DNA of 64,000 bases. Origin: a virus. The stretch's first letter is position 1, and every line of letters begins with the position of its first letter. The notes under the pieces are model-generated. The model ran no database searches. It was not told the DNA's origin and worked only from the letters and a program-made list of their open reading frames with translations. The stretch lies in IMG/VR virus record IMGVR_UViG_3300027714_000009, positions 26,379 through 90,378 of that record; one strand, 5' to 3'. A program made the translations under genes and the position numbers. This document shows, piece by piece, positions 41,705-51,178 of this stretch.

Positions 41705-42347
41705 TGCAATCGCCTTTAACTGTAAATGCACGTGTTCCTATATGTGCAATTCTATCACTTAGTTCGTGACTAATATTTACTTCATAACCGTGTTCATTAG
41801 CTAGGCTACAAAAGTATATATCTTCTCCTACTAAGCTAGTATAAGTTTCGTTATACTGAATCATATAATGAGGTAGAGGAATATTTTCGTATACTTCTCT
41901 TTTTACTAACATCATTCCACTGCCAACTGCCCAAACAGGCTCAATGCCTGTACCTCCAAACACTCTGCTATCTAAATTGCTTTTGCTTTTAAATGCAACG
42001 GGTCTGTGTGGTGGAACTCTTGTACAGTAGTTACCAGCTATGATGTCTTTGTTTGCCGCTAGTAATATATTTAGGGTATCAACTGGAAATTGCATATCAG
42101 CATCAATCCACATAATATGTGTGCAGTCAGTTTCCAATGCTTCGTGAACCAATTGTTGGCGTTGCATTGCAACTTCACTACCCATGTTGAAGTGTAAGCT
42201 AGTTGGTAAATCAGTCTCGCCGCACTTTTTCTGAAGTTTAGCGAGGCTATAAGCAAATACCGCTGTAACATTATCTCGCACAGGTACACATATTGCTACT
42301 TTCGCGGCTTTATCTATTTTGTGGTAAAACGTCGGTATGCTAACCAT
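41697..42347 (-). CDS. Glycosyltransferase-like protein (B), GT2 type
   Basis: A 216-aa GT-A protein. ICVPVRD (18-24) begins the Rossmann half, IMWIDADMQFP holds the DxD metal site and VGSGMMLVKREV the acceptor side. It precedes glycosyltransferase A with a small overlap, so the two probably act in one pathway. Length is minimal for a GT2 catalytic domain. Confidence 0.75.
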   Translation of the reverse strand: MVSIPTFYHKIDKAAKVAICVPVRDNVTAVFAYSLAKLQKKCGETDLPTSLHFNMGSEVAMQRQQLVHEALETDCTHIMWIDADMQFPVDTLNILLAANKDIIAGNYCTRVPPHRPVAFKSKSNLDSRVFGGTGIEPVWAVGSGMMLVKREVYENIPLPHYMIQYNETYTSLVGEDIYFCSLANEHGYEVNISHELSDRIAHIGTRAFTVKGDCND

Positions 42348-42350
42348 TAA

Positions 42351-42773
42351 TTACTTTTCTTGAGCTAAGTCAGATTGTAGTTCTGCTTCAACTTGCTGAA
42401 CTTCGTAATTAAGTTGTTTAGCGATAGCAGTTGTAGATTTAACACAAGCTGAAAAAGCTTCGTCTTCTAGTGCTACCATATAATTCATATGTTCTGGTTG
42501 TACTTTTCCTATTGTTAGAATATCTACTGCCGCTAGCTTTGCTAAACGTGCAATCCAATATTCTTCTTCAGTTTCTTCAATATTTGCAATTAATGCATCA
42601 ACATCATGTTCAGCACTAAAGTCTGCCATGATTGCTTCTAATACTGGAAGATCTGGATGTTGTTGTTCACGGGCTTGCATAAGCTCCGTTGTAAGTATTT
42701 GTGCTTTTCTCGCCGGTGTTGGGTGGGCGCCAAGTACAAAGGTTTCTATCTCGAATCGAGTTCTAATGCTCAT
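42351..42773 (-). CDS. First gene of modification operon, unknown
   Basis: A 140-aa acidic helical protein (EEYWIARLAKLAAVDILT centre, coiled-coil-like C-terminus). It directly follows both an early and a late promoter and leads the operon 42773-37302. No enzymatic motif; conserved in marine phages as far as I recall. Confidence 0.65.
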   Translation of the reverse strand: MSIRTRFEIETFVLGAHPTPARKAQILTTELMQAREQQHPDLPVLEAIMADFSAEHDVDALIANIEETEEEYWIARLAKLAAVDILTIGKVQPEHMNYMVALEDEAFSACVKSTTAIAKQLNYEVQQVEAELQSDLAQEK

Positions 42774-42825
42774 TGTTTTCTCCTGTGTTGAGTTTACTTA
42801 ATAGATCAATGAATGATCAACTTAT

Positions 42826-42854
42826 ATTATATATGATAACAGTGATGCTGTCAA
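42826..42854 (-). promoter_or_regulatory. Early sigma70-type promoter of the modification operon
   Basis: Minus strand TTGACA (42854-42849), 17 bp spacer, TATAAT (42831-42826). The -35 lies inside an inverted repeat CAGTGATG...CATCACTG (8-bp arms, 42840-42866), which could be an operator or a terminator-type stem. Confidence 0.75.
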
Positions 42855-42867
42855 TCAACATCACTGC

Positions 42868-42874
42868 TATTTAT
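42868..42874 (-). promoter_or_regulatory. T4-type late promoter box of the modification operon
   Basis: Minus strand TAATAAATAGCAG, just upstream of the early promoter. Together they suggest expression of the operon both early and late. Confidence 0.5.
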
Positions 42875-42889
42875 TAAACTATTTTTGAC

Positions 42890-43072
42890 TTAGGATGCGC
42901 CTGTACTGTTAGGATTCTGCCATCCGCCAAATGTAGCCGACAATTGTATGTTTGTCGATACTGATGGTGAAATGAAAGCACCTAATGTTGAGAGTGATAC
43001 TGTACCACTTAGCCCAAAATAGTTTCTTACTGTTCCCATGCTGATTGACGAACCAGTTGCTGGTAATGCCAT
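42890..43072 (-). CDS. Small virion-type protein (60 aa)
   Basis: Begins MALPATGSSISMGTVRNYFG, a motif of small proteins and fibre N-termini in marine myoviruses, then a Ser/Thr-rich body ending FGGWQNPNSTGAS. Late box at 43128-43134, GGAG-like ribosome site. Probably a fibre-tip or fibre-attachment accessory. Confidence 0.65.
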   Translation of the reverse strand: MALPATGSSISMGTVRNYFGLSGTVSLSTLGAFISPSVSTNIQLSATFGGWQNPNSTGAS

Positions 43073-43127
43073 ATTATAGCTCCTTGCGTATATTTAACGT
43101 TAAATACAAGCATATTGCTTGCATAAC

Positions 43128-43134
43128 TATTTAT
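43128..43134 (-). promoter_or_regulatory. T4-type late promoter box
   Basis: Minus strand AGATAAATAGTT, about 60 nt before the 60-aa gene. Confidence 0.6.
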
Positions 43135-43171
43135 CTATATGTCATCGTGACATATACTAGTATATTTCTTT

Positions 43172-43879
43172 TTAAGGTGTTATTACTAATGTTGACGGTA
43201 CTAGTTGTATCCAACTTGTTCCGTTGTATCCTTCAAAAATCTTTGTGTCCGTATTAAAGTAAAATTGTCCTTCAACTGGACTTGTTGGTCTATTTGCTTC
43301 TGTACCTTTAGGCGCTACCCACGTTGGTGGTGTACGAGCATACGATTGTAACGTGCCTGTAATTGTAGTTATTTGCCCATTAGTATAAGAATTTGCTGAT
43401 GCTATTGCTTGTGTTTTTGCTGTTACATCAAGTGCCATTGTGGCTGTAGTTGTAGCATATGCTGACAAACTTACACTACTACCATTTGTTATAGCTAACG
43501 TAGAACCTGTTAACGTTAATACCTGTGCTTCGCCTGCTGTAGTAATGTAACCTGCATCATTTGTTAACTCACTTACTAGTGTTGGAATTGACGATGATAC
43601 AATATTATCTGCTGTAAGAGTAGCTAGTGTTAAATTTCCTTTTGTTATATCGTTTGCACTTATTACATTATTATCTTCGCTTTGCGTATACTGATCTATT
43701 ATATAAAATGTAGAAGTATCAGCATCACGTATAAGGCCAGAATAGGTATTAACTCCTATCTTGCCTAAGAATCCAACATCTGTATTCCCAACATTATTTT
43801 TACCTAAGATAATAATAGAGTCGGTGAAAGAAATGTTACTAGTTTCCTGATTGGATGTTTGAATTTTTCTAAACGACAT
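43172..43879 (-). CDS. Tail fibre-like protein
   Basis: A 235-aa Ser/Thr/Ala-rich protein. The C-terminal GTEANRPTSPVEGQFYFNTD is typical of fibre C-termini in marine phages. The middle is repetitive (ATTTATMALDVTAKTQAI). Late box at 43907-43913; it ends near the next late unit. A receptor-binding or fibre-joint role is inferred. Confidence 0.65.
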   Translation of the reverse strand: MSFRKIQTSNQETSNISFTDSIIILGKNNVGNTDVGFLGKIGVNTYSGLIRDADTSTFYIIDQYTQSEDNNVISANDITKGNLTLATLTADNIVSSSIPTLVSELTNDAGYITTAGEAQVLTLTGSTLAITNGSSVSLSAYATTTATMALDVTAKTQAIASANSYTNGQITTITGTLQSYARTPPTWVAPKGTEANRPTSPVEGQFYFNTDTKIFEGYNGTSWIQLVPSTLVITP

Positions 43880-43906
43880 ATAGCTAGCTTCCCTTTTGTA
43901 TACTTA

Positions 43907-43913
43907 TATTTAT
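43907..43913 (-). promoter_or_regulatory. T4-type late promoter box
   Basis: Minus strand TCATAAATATAAG, about 28 nt before the 235-aa gene. Confidence 0.55.
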
Positions 43914-43938
43914 GACTATCTATATTAACTGTAGTCAT

Positions 43939-43968
43939 AAAAAAGGGTAGCAATTACGCTACCCTTTT
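43939..43968 (-). terminator. Intrinsic terminator after the S74 fibre gene
   Basis: Minus strand AAAAGGGTAGC-GTAATT-GCTACCCTTTTTT, a strong stem with T-run, 20 nt after the stop at 43988. Confidence 0.85.
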
Positions 43969-43987
43969 AGTTTTAAAGTAATAAAAA

Positions 43988-46240
43988 TTACTTAGATTTT
44001 TTAAGTTCTGCTACTTGTGCTGATAATTCCTTAACTGCTTCAATTAGTAGACCTGTAATGTTACCATAAGCTACAGAGTGAACACCGTTAGCATCTGTGT
44101 GTACTGCTTCTGGAAGAACTGCTTTAAGTTCTTGGGCAATAACACCTGTTGATACTGAACCGTCTTCAATTCTCTCAAACGTAACACCACGTATTGCTTC
44201 AACTCTACCTAATGCACCATCAATTACTTGAACGTTAGTTTTTAAAGTATCGTCCGAGTAAGCTGTGATATCACCAGTTGCTGTAAAGTTACCAGTATAT
44301 GCGCCACTCATTAAGAACTGAGTACCACTTAACGTCATACCGTTGCCAGCTGTGTAAGTAGTATTCGCATCACCATTGTCAGCATATACTTTCGCTGCCG
44401 CAAGTGCCGCATCTGCTTTAGTAGTTGCATCACCTGATGCTGTACTAATTGCGTCTGCTTCTGCTGTGTCTGAGTAGCTATATGAAATTGCAACAGCTTC
44501 AGATTTTTTAGTATCAGCATATGCATTTGACTGCGTTGCACGTACTACATCTTTAGCTTCTGCTGAAGCAATTGCTGCCGCTTGTGCCGCATTAGCTTTA
44601 GTAGTTGCATCTGCTGCCGCTGTAGAAGCTGCTGAAGATGTAACGTTAGTAATTGCAGTTCCAAGTTCGGTATCAGTTGCCATTGCGTCTTGAATCTCTT
44701 TCAAGGTATCAAACGCCGCGCCTGCTCCGCCAGTTACTGCCGCTATTGCTGCTGCTTGTGCCGCATCTGCTTTAGTAGTTGCATCACTTGAAGCAGTACT
44801 AATTGCGTCTGCTTCTGCTGTATCTGCATACGCTTTAGCTGAAACAAGAGCTGCATCTGCTTTAGTAGTTGCATCACTTGATGCTGTACTAATTGCGTCT
44901 GCTTCTGCTGTGTCTGCATATGCTTTTGCTGAAACAAGAGCTGCATCTGCTTTAGTAGTTGCATCAGTTGCCGCCGCTGTTGTTACGTTAGCGTCACCTG
45001 TTGTTATTGCACTTGAAAGTGTACCAGATAGTGCAGTATTTGCACTTACTGCCGCCGCTTCTGCTGCCGCTTGTGCCGCATTAGCTTTAGTACTTGCATC
45101 AATTGCCGCTGAACTAATTGCCGCTGCTTCCGAAGCATCTGCATAAGCATCCGAAGTTACCATACGTGCTACGTCTTTCGACTCTGCTGATGCAATTGCA
45201 TCTGCTTCTGCTGTATCTGCATAACTTTGTAATGATGTAGTTGCTGTTGCAACTTCTGCATCTGTGTAGTTGTTTGCTGATGTTACTGCACCTGATGAAG
45301 TTCCACTATCAGAATATGCTTGATATGCTGTAGTAATAGCTACTTCTCTAGTATCAGTGTAAGCTGCCGCTACAGATTCTGCACCAGTTTTAGCTGTAGC
45401 AATGTCAGCTGTAACTTGACTTGCTGCTGCTTTTGTATTTACTGCTGTTGTTAGAACTGCTTCAGCTGCCGCTGCACGTGCTGTTTCATCATTTATTGCT
45501 ACGTTAAGTAATGCTTCGTTTGAACGAGCCAATACTTTTTCAGTAACAATTTGGTCATTGTTAACAATAATTGCAGCTGCGTTTGTTGCAACTCCACTAA
45601 CGTTTACTGCAATTGCAGAAGTATTAGCTGTAAGTGATGCTGTATGAGTTGCAAGAGTGTTTGTAACCTCTGAAGCAAAACTTGCATTGTCGCCTAAAGC
45701 GTTCGCTAGTTCATTTAATGTATCTAATGCTGCCGGTGCACCATTAATTATGTCTGCAACCTTTTGGTCAACATACGCTTTGTTTGATACGTCTGTTGCG
45801 CCAACGGGTGTGCCAACACTAATAATAGTATTTCCGTTCATGTTTATCTTGTCACCAAATTGAACAGCTATGCCGTTTGCATCAGTAATATTTTTTCCGT
45901 CTGCCATTTGCAGCGTTGCCGCCATTGCAAGTGGAGTGCTTGACGCTAGTGTAAGAACACCGGTGCCTTCCGCTTTAACAGTAATTCCCTGGTCGATGTC
46001 TGCACGAACAACAATAGTACCCGAATCGTCTTCTAGTACTTTTTGGTTGTTAATGTACAATGAACCTTGAGATAGATATAAGTCTTTCCACTTTGCAGTA
46101 GGAGAACCTAGATCGAAACCAGTTGTGCCATCTGAATCTACAGTAGGAAGAATGTGCCCGCCCATTGATAGATTTGCTAATAATTCAGATGCGTCATCAG
46201 TTTTGAAACCACCATCAATTATAAATTTTCTTTGTGCCAT
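43988..46240 (-). CDS. Tail fibre with C-terminal intramolecular chaperone (peptidase S74)
   Basis: A 750-aa fibre. The N-terminus (KFIIDGGFKTDDASELLANL) and long Ala/Asp/Thr repeats with 30-residue period form a triple-helical or coiled shaft. The C-terminal SDDTLKTNVQVID...GVIAQELKAVLPEAV is an S74 endosialidase-type chaperone that trimerises the fibre and cuts itself off at the Ser of SDD. Late box 46292-46298. Confidence 0.85.
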   Translation of the reverse strand: MAQRKFIIDGGFKTDDASELLANLSMGGHILPTVDSDGTTGFDLGSPTAKWKDLYLSQGSLYINNQKVLEDDSGTIVVRADIDQGITVKAEGTGVLTLASSTPLAMAATLQMADGKNITDANGIAVQFGDKINMNGNTIISVGTPVGATDVSNKAYVDQKVADIINGAPAALDTLNELANALGDNASFASEVTNTLATHTASLTANTSAIAVNVSGVATNAAAIIVNNDQIVTEKVLARSNEALLNVAINDETARAAAAEAVLTTAVNTKAAASQVTADIATAKTGAESVAAAYTDTREVAITTAYQAYSDSGTSSGAVTSANNYTDAEVATATTSLQSYADTAEADAIASAESKDVARMVTSDAYADASEAAAISSAAIDASTKANAAQAAAEAAAVSANTALSGTLSSAITTGDANVTTAAATDATTKADAALVSAKAYADTAEADAISTASSDATTKADAALVSAKAYADTAEADAISTASSDATTKADAAQAAAIAAVTGGAGAAFDTLKEIQDAMATDTELGTAITNVTSSAASTAAADATTKANAAQAAAIASAEAKDVVRATQSNAYADTKKSEAVAISYSYSDTAEADAISTASGDATTKADAALAAAKVYADNGDANTTYTAGNGMTLSGTQFLMSGAYTGNFTATGDITAYSDDTLKTNVQVIDGALGRVEAIRGVTFERIEDGSVSTGVIAQELKAVLPEAVHTDANGVHSVAYGNITGLLIEAVKELSAQVAELKKSK
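44761..44970. repeat. 90-bp tandem repeat in the fibre shaft
   Basis: A 90-bp unit (30 aa: ATTKADAALVSAKAYADTAE type) repeats at least twice with near-identical DNA (the CAAGAGCTGCATCTGC joint recurs at 44845 and 44935) and partly a third time. Copy-number change by recombination would alter fibre length in 30-aa steps. Confidence 0.8.
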
Positions 46241-46291
46241 TTTATGACTCCTTTTTGATCAAAAAAGTTATTGCTACATTGAGTAGCAATG

Positions 46292-46298
46292 TATTTAT
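46292..46298 (-). promoter_or_regulatory. T4-type late promoter box
   Basis: Minus strand CAATAAATACATTG, about 55 nt before the S74 fibre gene. Confidence 0.6.
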
Positions 46299-46344
46299 TG
46301 CTTTTTTATAGCTATTAACTGCTTTTATAACAATCATTAGCTAA

Positions 46345-46380
46345 AAAAGGGGCGTCACCTTTAACAGCGGCGCCCCTTAA
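46345..46380 (-). terminator. Intrinsic terminator after the giant fibre gene
   Basis: Minus strand AAGGGGCG, loop of about 18 nt, CGCCCCTTTTTTAG. It isolates the 1588-aa gene from the S74 fibre unit. Confidence 0.8.
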
Positions 46381-46411
46381 ATGTTAACTATTTAAGAGAC
46401 GTAAACGTTTC

Positions 46412-49400
46412 TTAAACATCGATGTATGTTCCAATAACTTTAACAGTTGCTGAACCTGATGTCGGTGTGTATGTTAACAACACATTATTACCACTCATTG
46501 TTACACTTGCATCACCAATTAAATCTGTACCAGTATAAACTAGTGCAAACTCTGTGATATATGCAGTTGTACCGTCGTGTACTACTAATGCTTCACGTGT
46601 TTCGAAGTTACCAGCGCCATCACCTACTTGGATCACATACTTAGCTGAACGATACAATGTACCATTAAACGAATCTACTGTAGTAGAACCAGTTGCTGAA
46701 ACTTCAGCTTTCTGGACGTATGCTTTGATATCAGCTGCTAATTTATCAGTTGTAACTTGACCAGCTGTTAATACTGGAGTTAGTCCTGACATGTGAGCAA
46801 CAACTACTGCCTGCGTACCTGTTGGTAACGCACTTGAGAAAGTAATCGTTTGTGCTGAACCATTAATAGTATAGTGAGTACCTGGATCCTGAATAACACC
46901 GCCAACAAATACCATGCTGTTAGCTTGGTCTGTTACGAAGTTAATCGAGTAAGTAGTCGCTACACCATCACCTGGGATAGTTTGACGTTGGTTAGATGTA
47001 AACAGTTCCAATGGATCTTTAAGAGCCATTCCTGTTTCACCTGCGTTAACTGCTAGAACGTAATTAGCTTTATCTGTGTATGCCGTATCGGATACATCAG
47101 TTAAGTCTAGTACTGATTCATTAGTGTCAATTGAGATTACACCAGTGCTGTTATCGTATGTTACGAGTCCTGCGCCTGCTGTGTCTACAACACTAATTGA
47201 TGTTCTTGCACGTGCAGTTGTGAAGTACAAGTTGCTGCCTTCAGCTAAGTCATCTGTAGTGTATACAGTGATGTCTTGGCTTGAAATTGCTGCGTCTAGT
47301 ACTGCTTTAGAAACTGCATCACCCGGTAGGGATGCTGTGCTTAAACCAGTTAGCATGTTTGTACCCATATCAATATCACCACTCATTACGCCACCAGCTT
47401 TAGCTAGTTTAGTTGCGATTGTAGTGTCTTGAGCTGAGTCAGCTGCTGCAAATTCAGTGCGTATTGCACCTCTATCTGTAGTTGCTGTTGCGTGGTCTGT
47501 ATCGTTAGCTGATACTTCTGCCGCTAGTGCTACGCTTAATGCTGCTTCCGCTGCTCTGGCTGTTGTAGCCTCGTCAGTGATTGCAGTACCATTTGCCGCT
47601 ACTGCACCAGTCAATGTACCATCTGCATCTTGGAATGCTGTAACGATTTCACTTAATGAATCAAGTGCCGCTGCATCTGTGTTGCTGATGATGTTTGCTA
47701 CTGTTGCTGTAAGGTTAGTAACTGATAATGCGTTTGCCGCTTCCGCTGCCGTTGCACGTGTTACTTCAGAAGTTAAGTTACCAGATACTGTTACAATAGA
47801 AGCTGCGTTAACACCCTCTGCCGCTGTTGCTCTAGTTACTTCGTTACTGACTGCTGTTGCGTTTGCACTCTCTGCTGCTCTAGCTGTAGACGCTTCTGAT
47901 GCTAAGTTGTTTGTTAGCACTGTTTCCGCTGCTCTAGCTGTAGTTGCTTCAGAGTTAATTGCAGTATCAAGTTTGTCGTCTGCATCTTTTAATGAACTTG
48001 CTGTATCAATAAAGTTTGCAGAACCGTTAGCAACATATGAACCAGTTGCTGTTAAACCAGCGCCTGCTTGTGTTGTTGTAATTTCGGTTAAGTTTGATCC
48101 TACGTTTGTTGTAAGAGTTGCTTCTGCTGCTCTTGCAGTAACAGCTTCCGCTGCGATTGCATTTGAGTTAGCTAATTCAGCTGCTCTTGCTGTAGTTGCT
48201 TCTGCTGATATTGCATTTGCATTAACTGCTTCCGCCGCCGCTGCACGTGTCGCTTCAGCTACAATGCTAGCATTGTTTGCAGAAATGTCTGATACGTTAG
48301 TTGCGATGTTAGTTGCGTTAGTTGCAATTGCAGTTACATTAGTTGCAATGCCTGCTGTGTTTGTTGCGATATTACTTGTGTGTGTAGCGTCTGCTGATGT
48401 TCTAGCAGTCTGCTCAGCTAATATAGCCGCATCCAATAATGTGTCCGCACCTTTTAAAGATGCCGCTGTATCTATTGCATGTGTACCTGAAAGAGCTGTG
48501 TATCCACCGTCTGCCGCAAGTCCTGCACCTACTTGTGTTGCATCTACTTCAGCTTGCAAAGTTGCTAAACCACCTGAGCTCGCACTGTTAAGTTCATTAA
48601 TCGCACCTGTTACAGTTTGTGCTGTAGTAGTAATTGTTGCTGAACCCATAGTTGTTTCGAGTGCGTCTACGTTAGCTTCTTCAGTAGTTAGGCGGTTGCC
48701 TAATGCTGTGTCTGCTGCCGCAAATTCACTACGTACAAGTGTACGATCTGCTGATGAAGCTGATGCTAATGAAGTAATTGCACCATTGATAGTTCCGTCA
48801 GCTGTTTGGAATGCAGTAACAATTTCTGTTAATGAATCTAAGGCTGCTGGATCTGTGTTAGTTAGAATTGAATCAATTCTACTTGTCTCAGTATCAATGT
48901 TGGCTTGTAATGTTGCTTCTGCTGCTCTAGCCGCAACAATTTCGTTGTTTAGACCAGTTAAGTTAGTAGCAATACCTGAGATGTTAGTTGCGATAAGTGC
49001 CGCATGGTTAACATCAATTGTTGTAGAACGTGATGTTTCGTCACTAATCGCTGTTGCGTTAGCAAGTTCTGCCGCTCTAGATGTTACTGCTTCTGCCGCG
49101 ATTGCATTAGTATTTACAAGTTCTGCCGCTGCCGCTCTAGTTGCTTCAGCTGTGATTGCAGTGTTTAACACTACATCTGCTGCTGCTCTGTCGCTTGCTT
49201 CAGTTGAAATTGCACTTGCGTTCGTTGCGATGCCAGTTGCGTTAGTTGCAATGTCGCCATCGTTTGCAGTGATGTTAATAGCATTAGCTTCTTCTGCTGC
49301 TTCGGCACGAGTTTTTTCAACTAGTACTTTGGCGCTTGCATCTGTTGCCGCTGTTGCTTCTGCTGCTGCTTGTGCCGCGTCTGCTTTAGTAGTTGCATCT

Positions 49401-51178
49401 GCTGCCGCTGTAGCGATCGCATCTGCTTCTGCTGTATCAGCATAAGCGTCTGAAGTTACCATACGTGCTACGTCTTTTGCTTCTGCTGACGCAATTGCGT
49501 CTGCTTCTGCTGTATCTGCGTATGCGTCACTTGCCGCTTTAACTGCTACGTCTGCTGCTGCTCTGTTAGTTACTTCGTTAGCAATGGCAGTTGCGTTTAC
49601 TAATTCTGCTGCTCTTGCTGTAACTGCTTCTGCATCAACGTTTGCTTGTAATGTTGCATCGCCGCTTGCTCTGTCACTAATCTCACTATTGAGACTTGTT
49701 GTAACAGTATTAAACGCCGCTGTTAATGTGCTATCGCCTGCTTGGAATGCAGTAACAATTTCTGTTAATGAATCCAATGCCGCTGCATCTGTGTTACTTA
49801 CAATGTTAGCAATGTTAGTTGCGTTAGTTGCAATGTCAGTTGCGTTAGTAGCAATGTCAGTTACGTTAGTAGCTATGCCTGCTGTTGCAGTTGTTACTTC
49901 AGTGTGTAGTTCGTTAATCGCTCCACCTAATGAAGTAGCTGTAGTGTCTAATGGTGTGTTACTAATATCACCAATAGTTGTTTCGAGTGCTGTTACATCT
50001 GCTTCTGATGCTGTTACACGAACGTCTAATGCTGCGTCTGCCGCATCGCTTATTACTTTTTGTGCTACGTCTTTTGCTTCTGCTGAACTAATTGCTGCCG
50101 CTTGTGCCGCATTAGCTTTAGTAGTTGCATCGCCTGATGCAGTACTAATTGCATCTGCTTCTGCTGTATCTGCATAAGTTTCCATAGCTGTTGTAACTGC
50201 TACGTCTCCTGCTGCAAATTCACTACGTACTGCTGTATCAGCAGTTGCTCTTGCTACGGATTCAGAATTAATATCTGTTGCGTTTGCAAGTTCAGATGCT
50301 CTAGCTGTAGCCGCTTCTGATGCAAGATCAGCTGTTAGTGTTGAAACTTCGCCATTTGTAGTTGCAATTTCTGCCGCTAGTCCATTTGCGTTAGTAATGA
50401 TGTCAGCTTCTGCAGAAGTAGTACGAGCATCTAGTGCTTGTTCTGCTGCTCTTGCTGTAGCCGCTTCATTAACTATTGCTGTTGCGTTAGTTCCTTCGTT
50501 TGCTCTAGCAGTAACAGCTTCCGCTGCAATTGCTGTAGTATTTAAGCCTTCTGCTGTAGTTGCACGTGATACTTCGTTTGTAATTAATGTTGAGTTTGCA
50601 ACAATAGCCGCTGTTAAAGCACTATCTTGCGTTTGGAACTCAGCAACAATTTCACTTAACGAGTCAAGTGCAGCCGGGTCAACATTACTAATAATGTTGC
50701 TTATTTGTGTTTGTAAACCAGCGTCCGCCGATTTGTAAGCTATGTCTAGTGCAGACTCTGCTGCTCTTGCTGTAGCTACTTCGGTGGCTAGATCTGCAGT
50801 TAGTGTACCTTCAGCTGAACGTGCTGCCGTAGCTTCTGCAACAACCGCGTTAGCGTTTGCTACTTCTGCTGCTCTAGCTATAACCGCTTCCGCATCAACC
50901 GCAGTTGAAATGGCGCTGGCTGTTGCTGAAACTGCACGTGCATCTGTGAAGTATTTTGCTGACGCATTCTCAGCTAAGTCAGCTGTATCAAAAGAGGCAA
51001 TTAAGTCTCCTGCTGAAACGGCTGCCAATGCTGATGTTGCATTAACGTGTACTAACAGAGTATCTAGGTTCTGTAAAGATGAAGCACTAGTTTGGCCTGA
51101 AACTGCACTTACATCTAACTTAGTGTTAAGGATCGACTGATCCGCTAACGCTGGACTCTTAATTTGTCTAAAAGCCAT
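46412..51178 (-). CDS. Giant repetitive tail fibre protein
   Basis: 1588 aa from the ATG at 51178 (MAFRQIKSPALADQSI), chosen for GGAG 8 nt upstream; an ATG six codons earlier has none. More than 1200 residues are repeats of type (AE)AVTARAAE, ATNATDIATNA and NTDAAALDSLTEIVTAFQ, which spell a long coiled shaft. The C-terminal 250 residues (GVATTYSINFVTDQANSMVF...) form a beta-rich tip domain. A probable long tail fibre; late box 51298-51304 and a leader hairpin precede it. Confidence 0.85.
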   Translation of the reverse strand: MAFRQIKSPALADQSILNTKLDVSAVSGQTSASSLQNLDTLLVHVNATSALAAVSAGDLIASFDTADLAENASAKYFTDARAVSATASAISTAVDAEAVIARAAEVANANAVVAEATAARSAEGTLTADLATEVATARAAESALDIAYKSADAGLQTQISNIISNVDPAALDSLSEIVAEFQTQDSALTAAIVANSTLITNEVSRATTAEGLNTTAIAAEAVTARANEGTNATAIVNEAATARAAEQALDARTTSAEADIITNANGLAAEIATTNGEVSTLTADLASEAATARASELANATDINSESVARATADTAVRSEFAAGDVAVTTAMETYADTAEADAISTASGDATTKANAAQAAAISSAEAKDVAQKVISDAADAALDVRVTASEADVTALETTIGDISNTPLDTTATSLGGAINELHTEVTTATAGIATNVTDIATNATDIATNATNIANIVSNTDAAALDSLTEIVTAFQAGDSTLTAAFNTVTTSLNSEISDRASGDATLQANVDAEAVTARAAELVNATAIANEVTNRAAADVAVKAASDAYADTAEADAIASAEAKDVARMVTSDAYADTAEADAIATAAADATTKADAAQAAAEATAATDASAKVLVEKTRAEAAEEANAINITANDGDIATNATGIATNASAISTEASDRAAADVVLNTAITAEATRAAAAELVNTNAIAAEAVTSRAAELANATAISDETSRSTTIDVNHAALIATNISGIATNLTGLNNEIVAARAAEATLQANIDTETSRIDSILTNTDPAALDSLTEIVTAFQTADGTINGAITSLASASSADRTLVRSEFAAADTALGNRLTTEEANVDALETTMGSATITTTAQTVTGAINELNSASSGGLATLQAEVDATQVGAGLAADGGYTALSGTHAIDTAASLKGADTLLDAAILAEQTARTSADATHTSNIATNTAGIATNVTAIATNATNIATNVSDISANNASIVAEATRAAAAEAVNANAISAEATTARAAELANSNAIAAEAVTARAAEATLTTNVGSNLTEITTTQAGAGLTATGSYVANGSANFIDTASSLKDADDKLDTAINSEATTARAAETVLTNNLASEASTARAAESANATAVSNEVTRATAAEGVNAASIVTVSGNLTSEVTRATAAEAANALSVTNLTATVANIISNTDAAALDSLSEIVTAFQDADGTLTGAVAANGTAITDEATTARAAEAALSVALAAEVSANDTDHATATTDRGAIRTEFAAADSAQDTTIATKLAKAGGVMSGDIDMGTNMLTGLSTASLPGDAVSKAVLDAAISSQDITVYTTDDLAEGSNLYFTTARARTSISVVDTAGAGLVTYDNSTGVISIDTNESVLDLTDVSDTAYTDKANYVLAVNAGETGMALKDPLELFTSNQRQTIPGDGVATTYSINFVTDQANSMVFVGGVIQDPGTHYTINGSAQTITFSSALPTGTQAVVVAHMSGLTPVLTAGQVTTDKLAADIKAYVQKAEVSATGSTTVDSFNGTLYRSAKYVIQVGDGAGNFETREALVVHDGTTAYITEFALVYTGTDLIGDASVTMSGNNVLLTYTPTSGSATVKVIGTYIDV

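Noticed and set aside
44761-44970. CRISPR array or regulatory repeats
   Set aside because: The repeats are in frame, uninterrupted by spacers and encode the fibre shaft.
47457-49445. 662-codon plus-strand open frame opposite the giant fibre, and other long plus-strand frames at 49584-50177 and 50742-51140
   Set aside because: They are mirror frames of Ala/Thr/Glu repeats: composition is the low-complexity reverse image of the fibre, no ribosome site or promoter precedes them, and the fibre frame is longer and has late signals.
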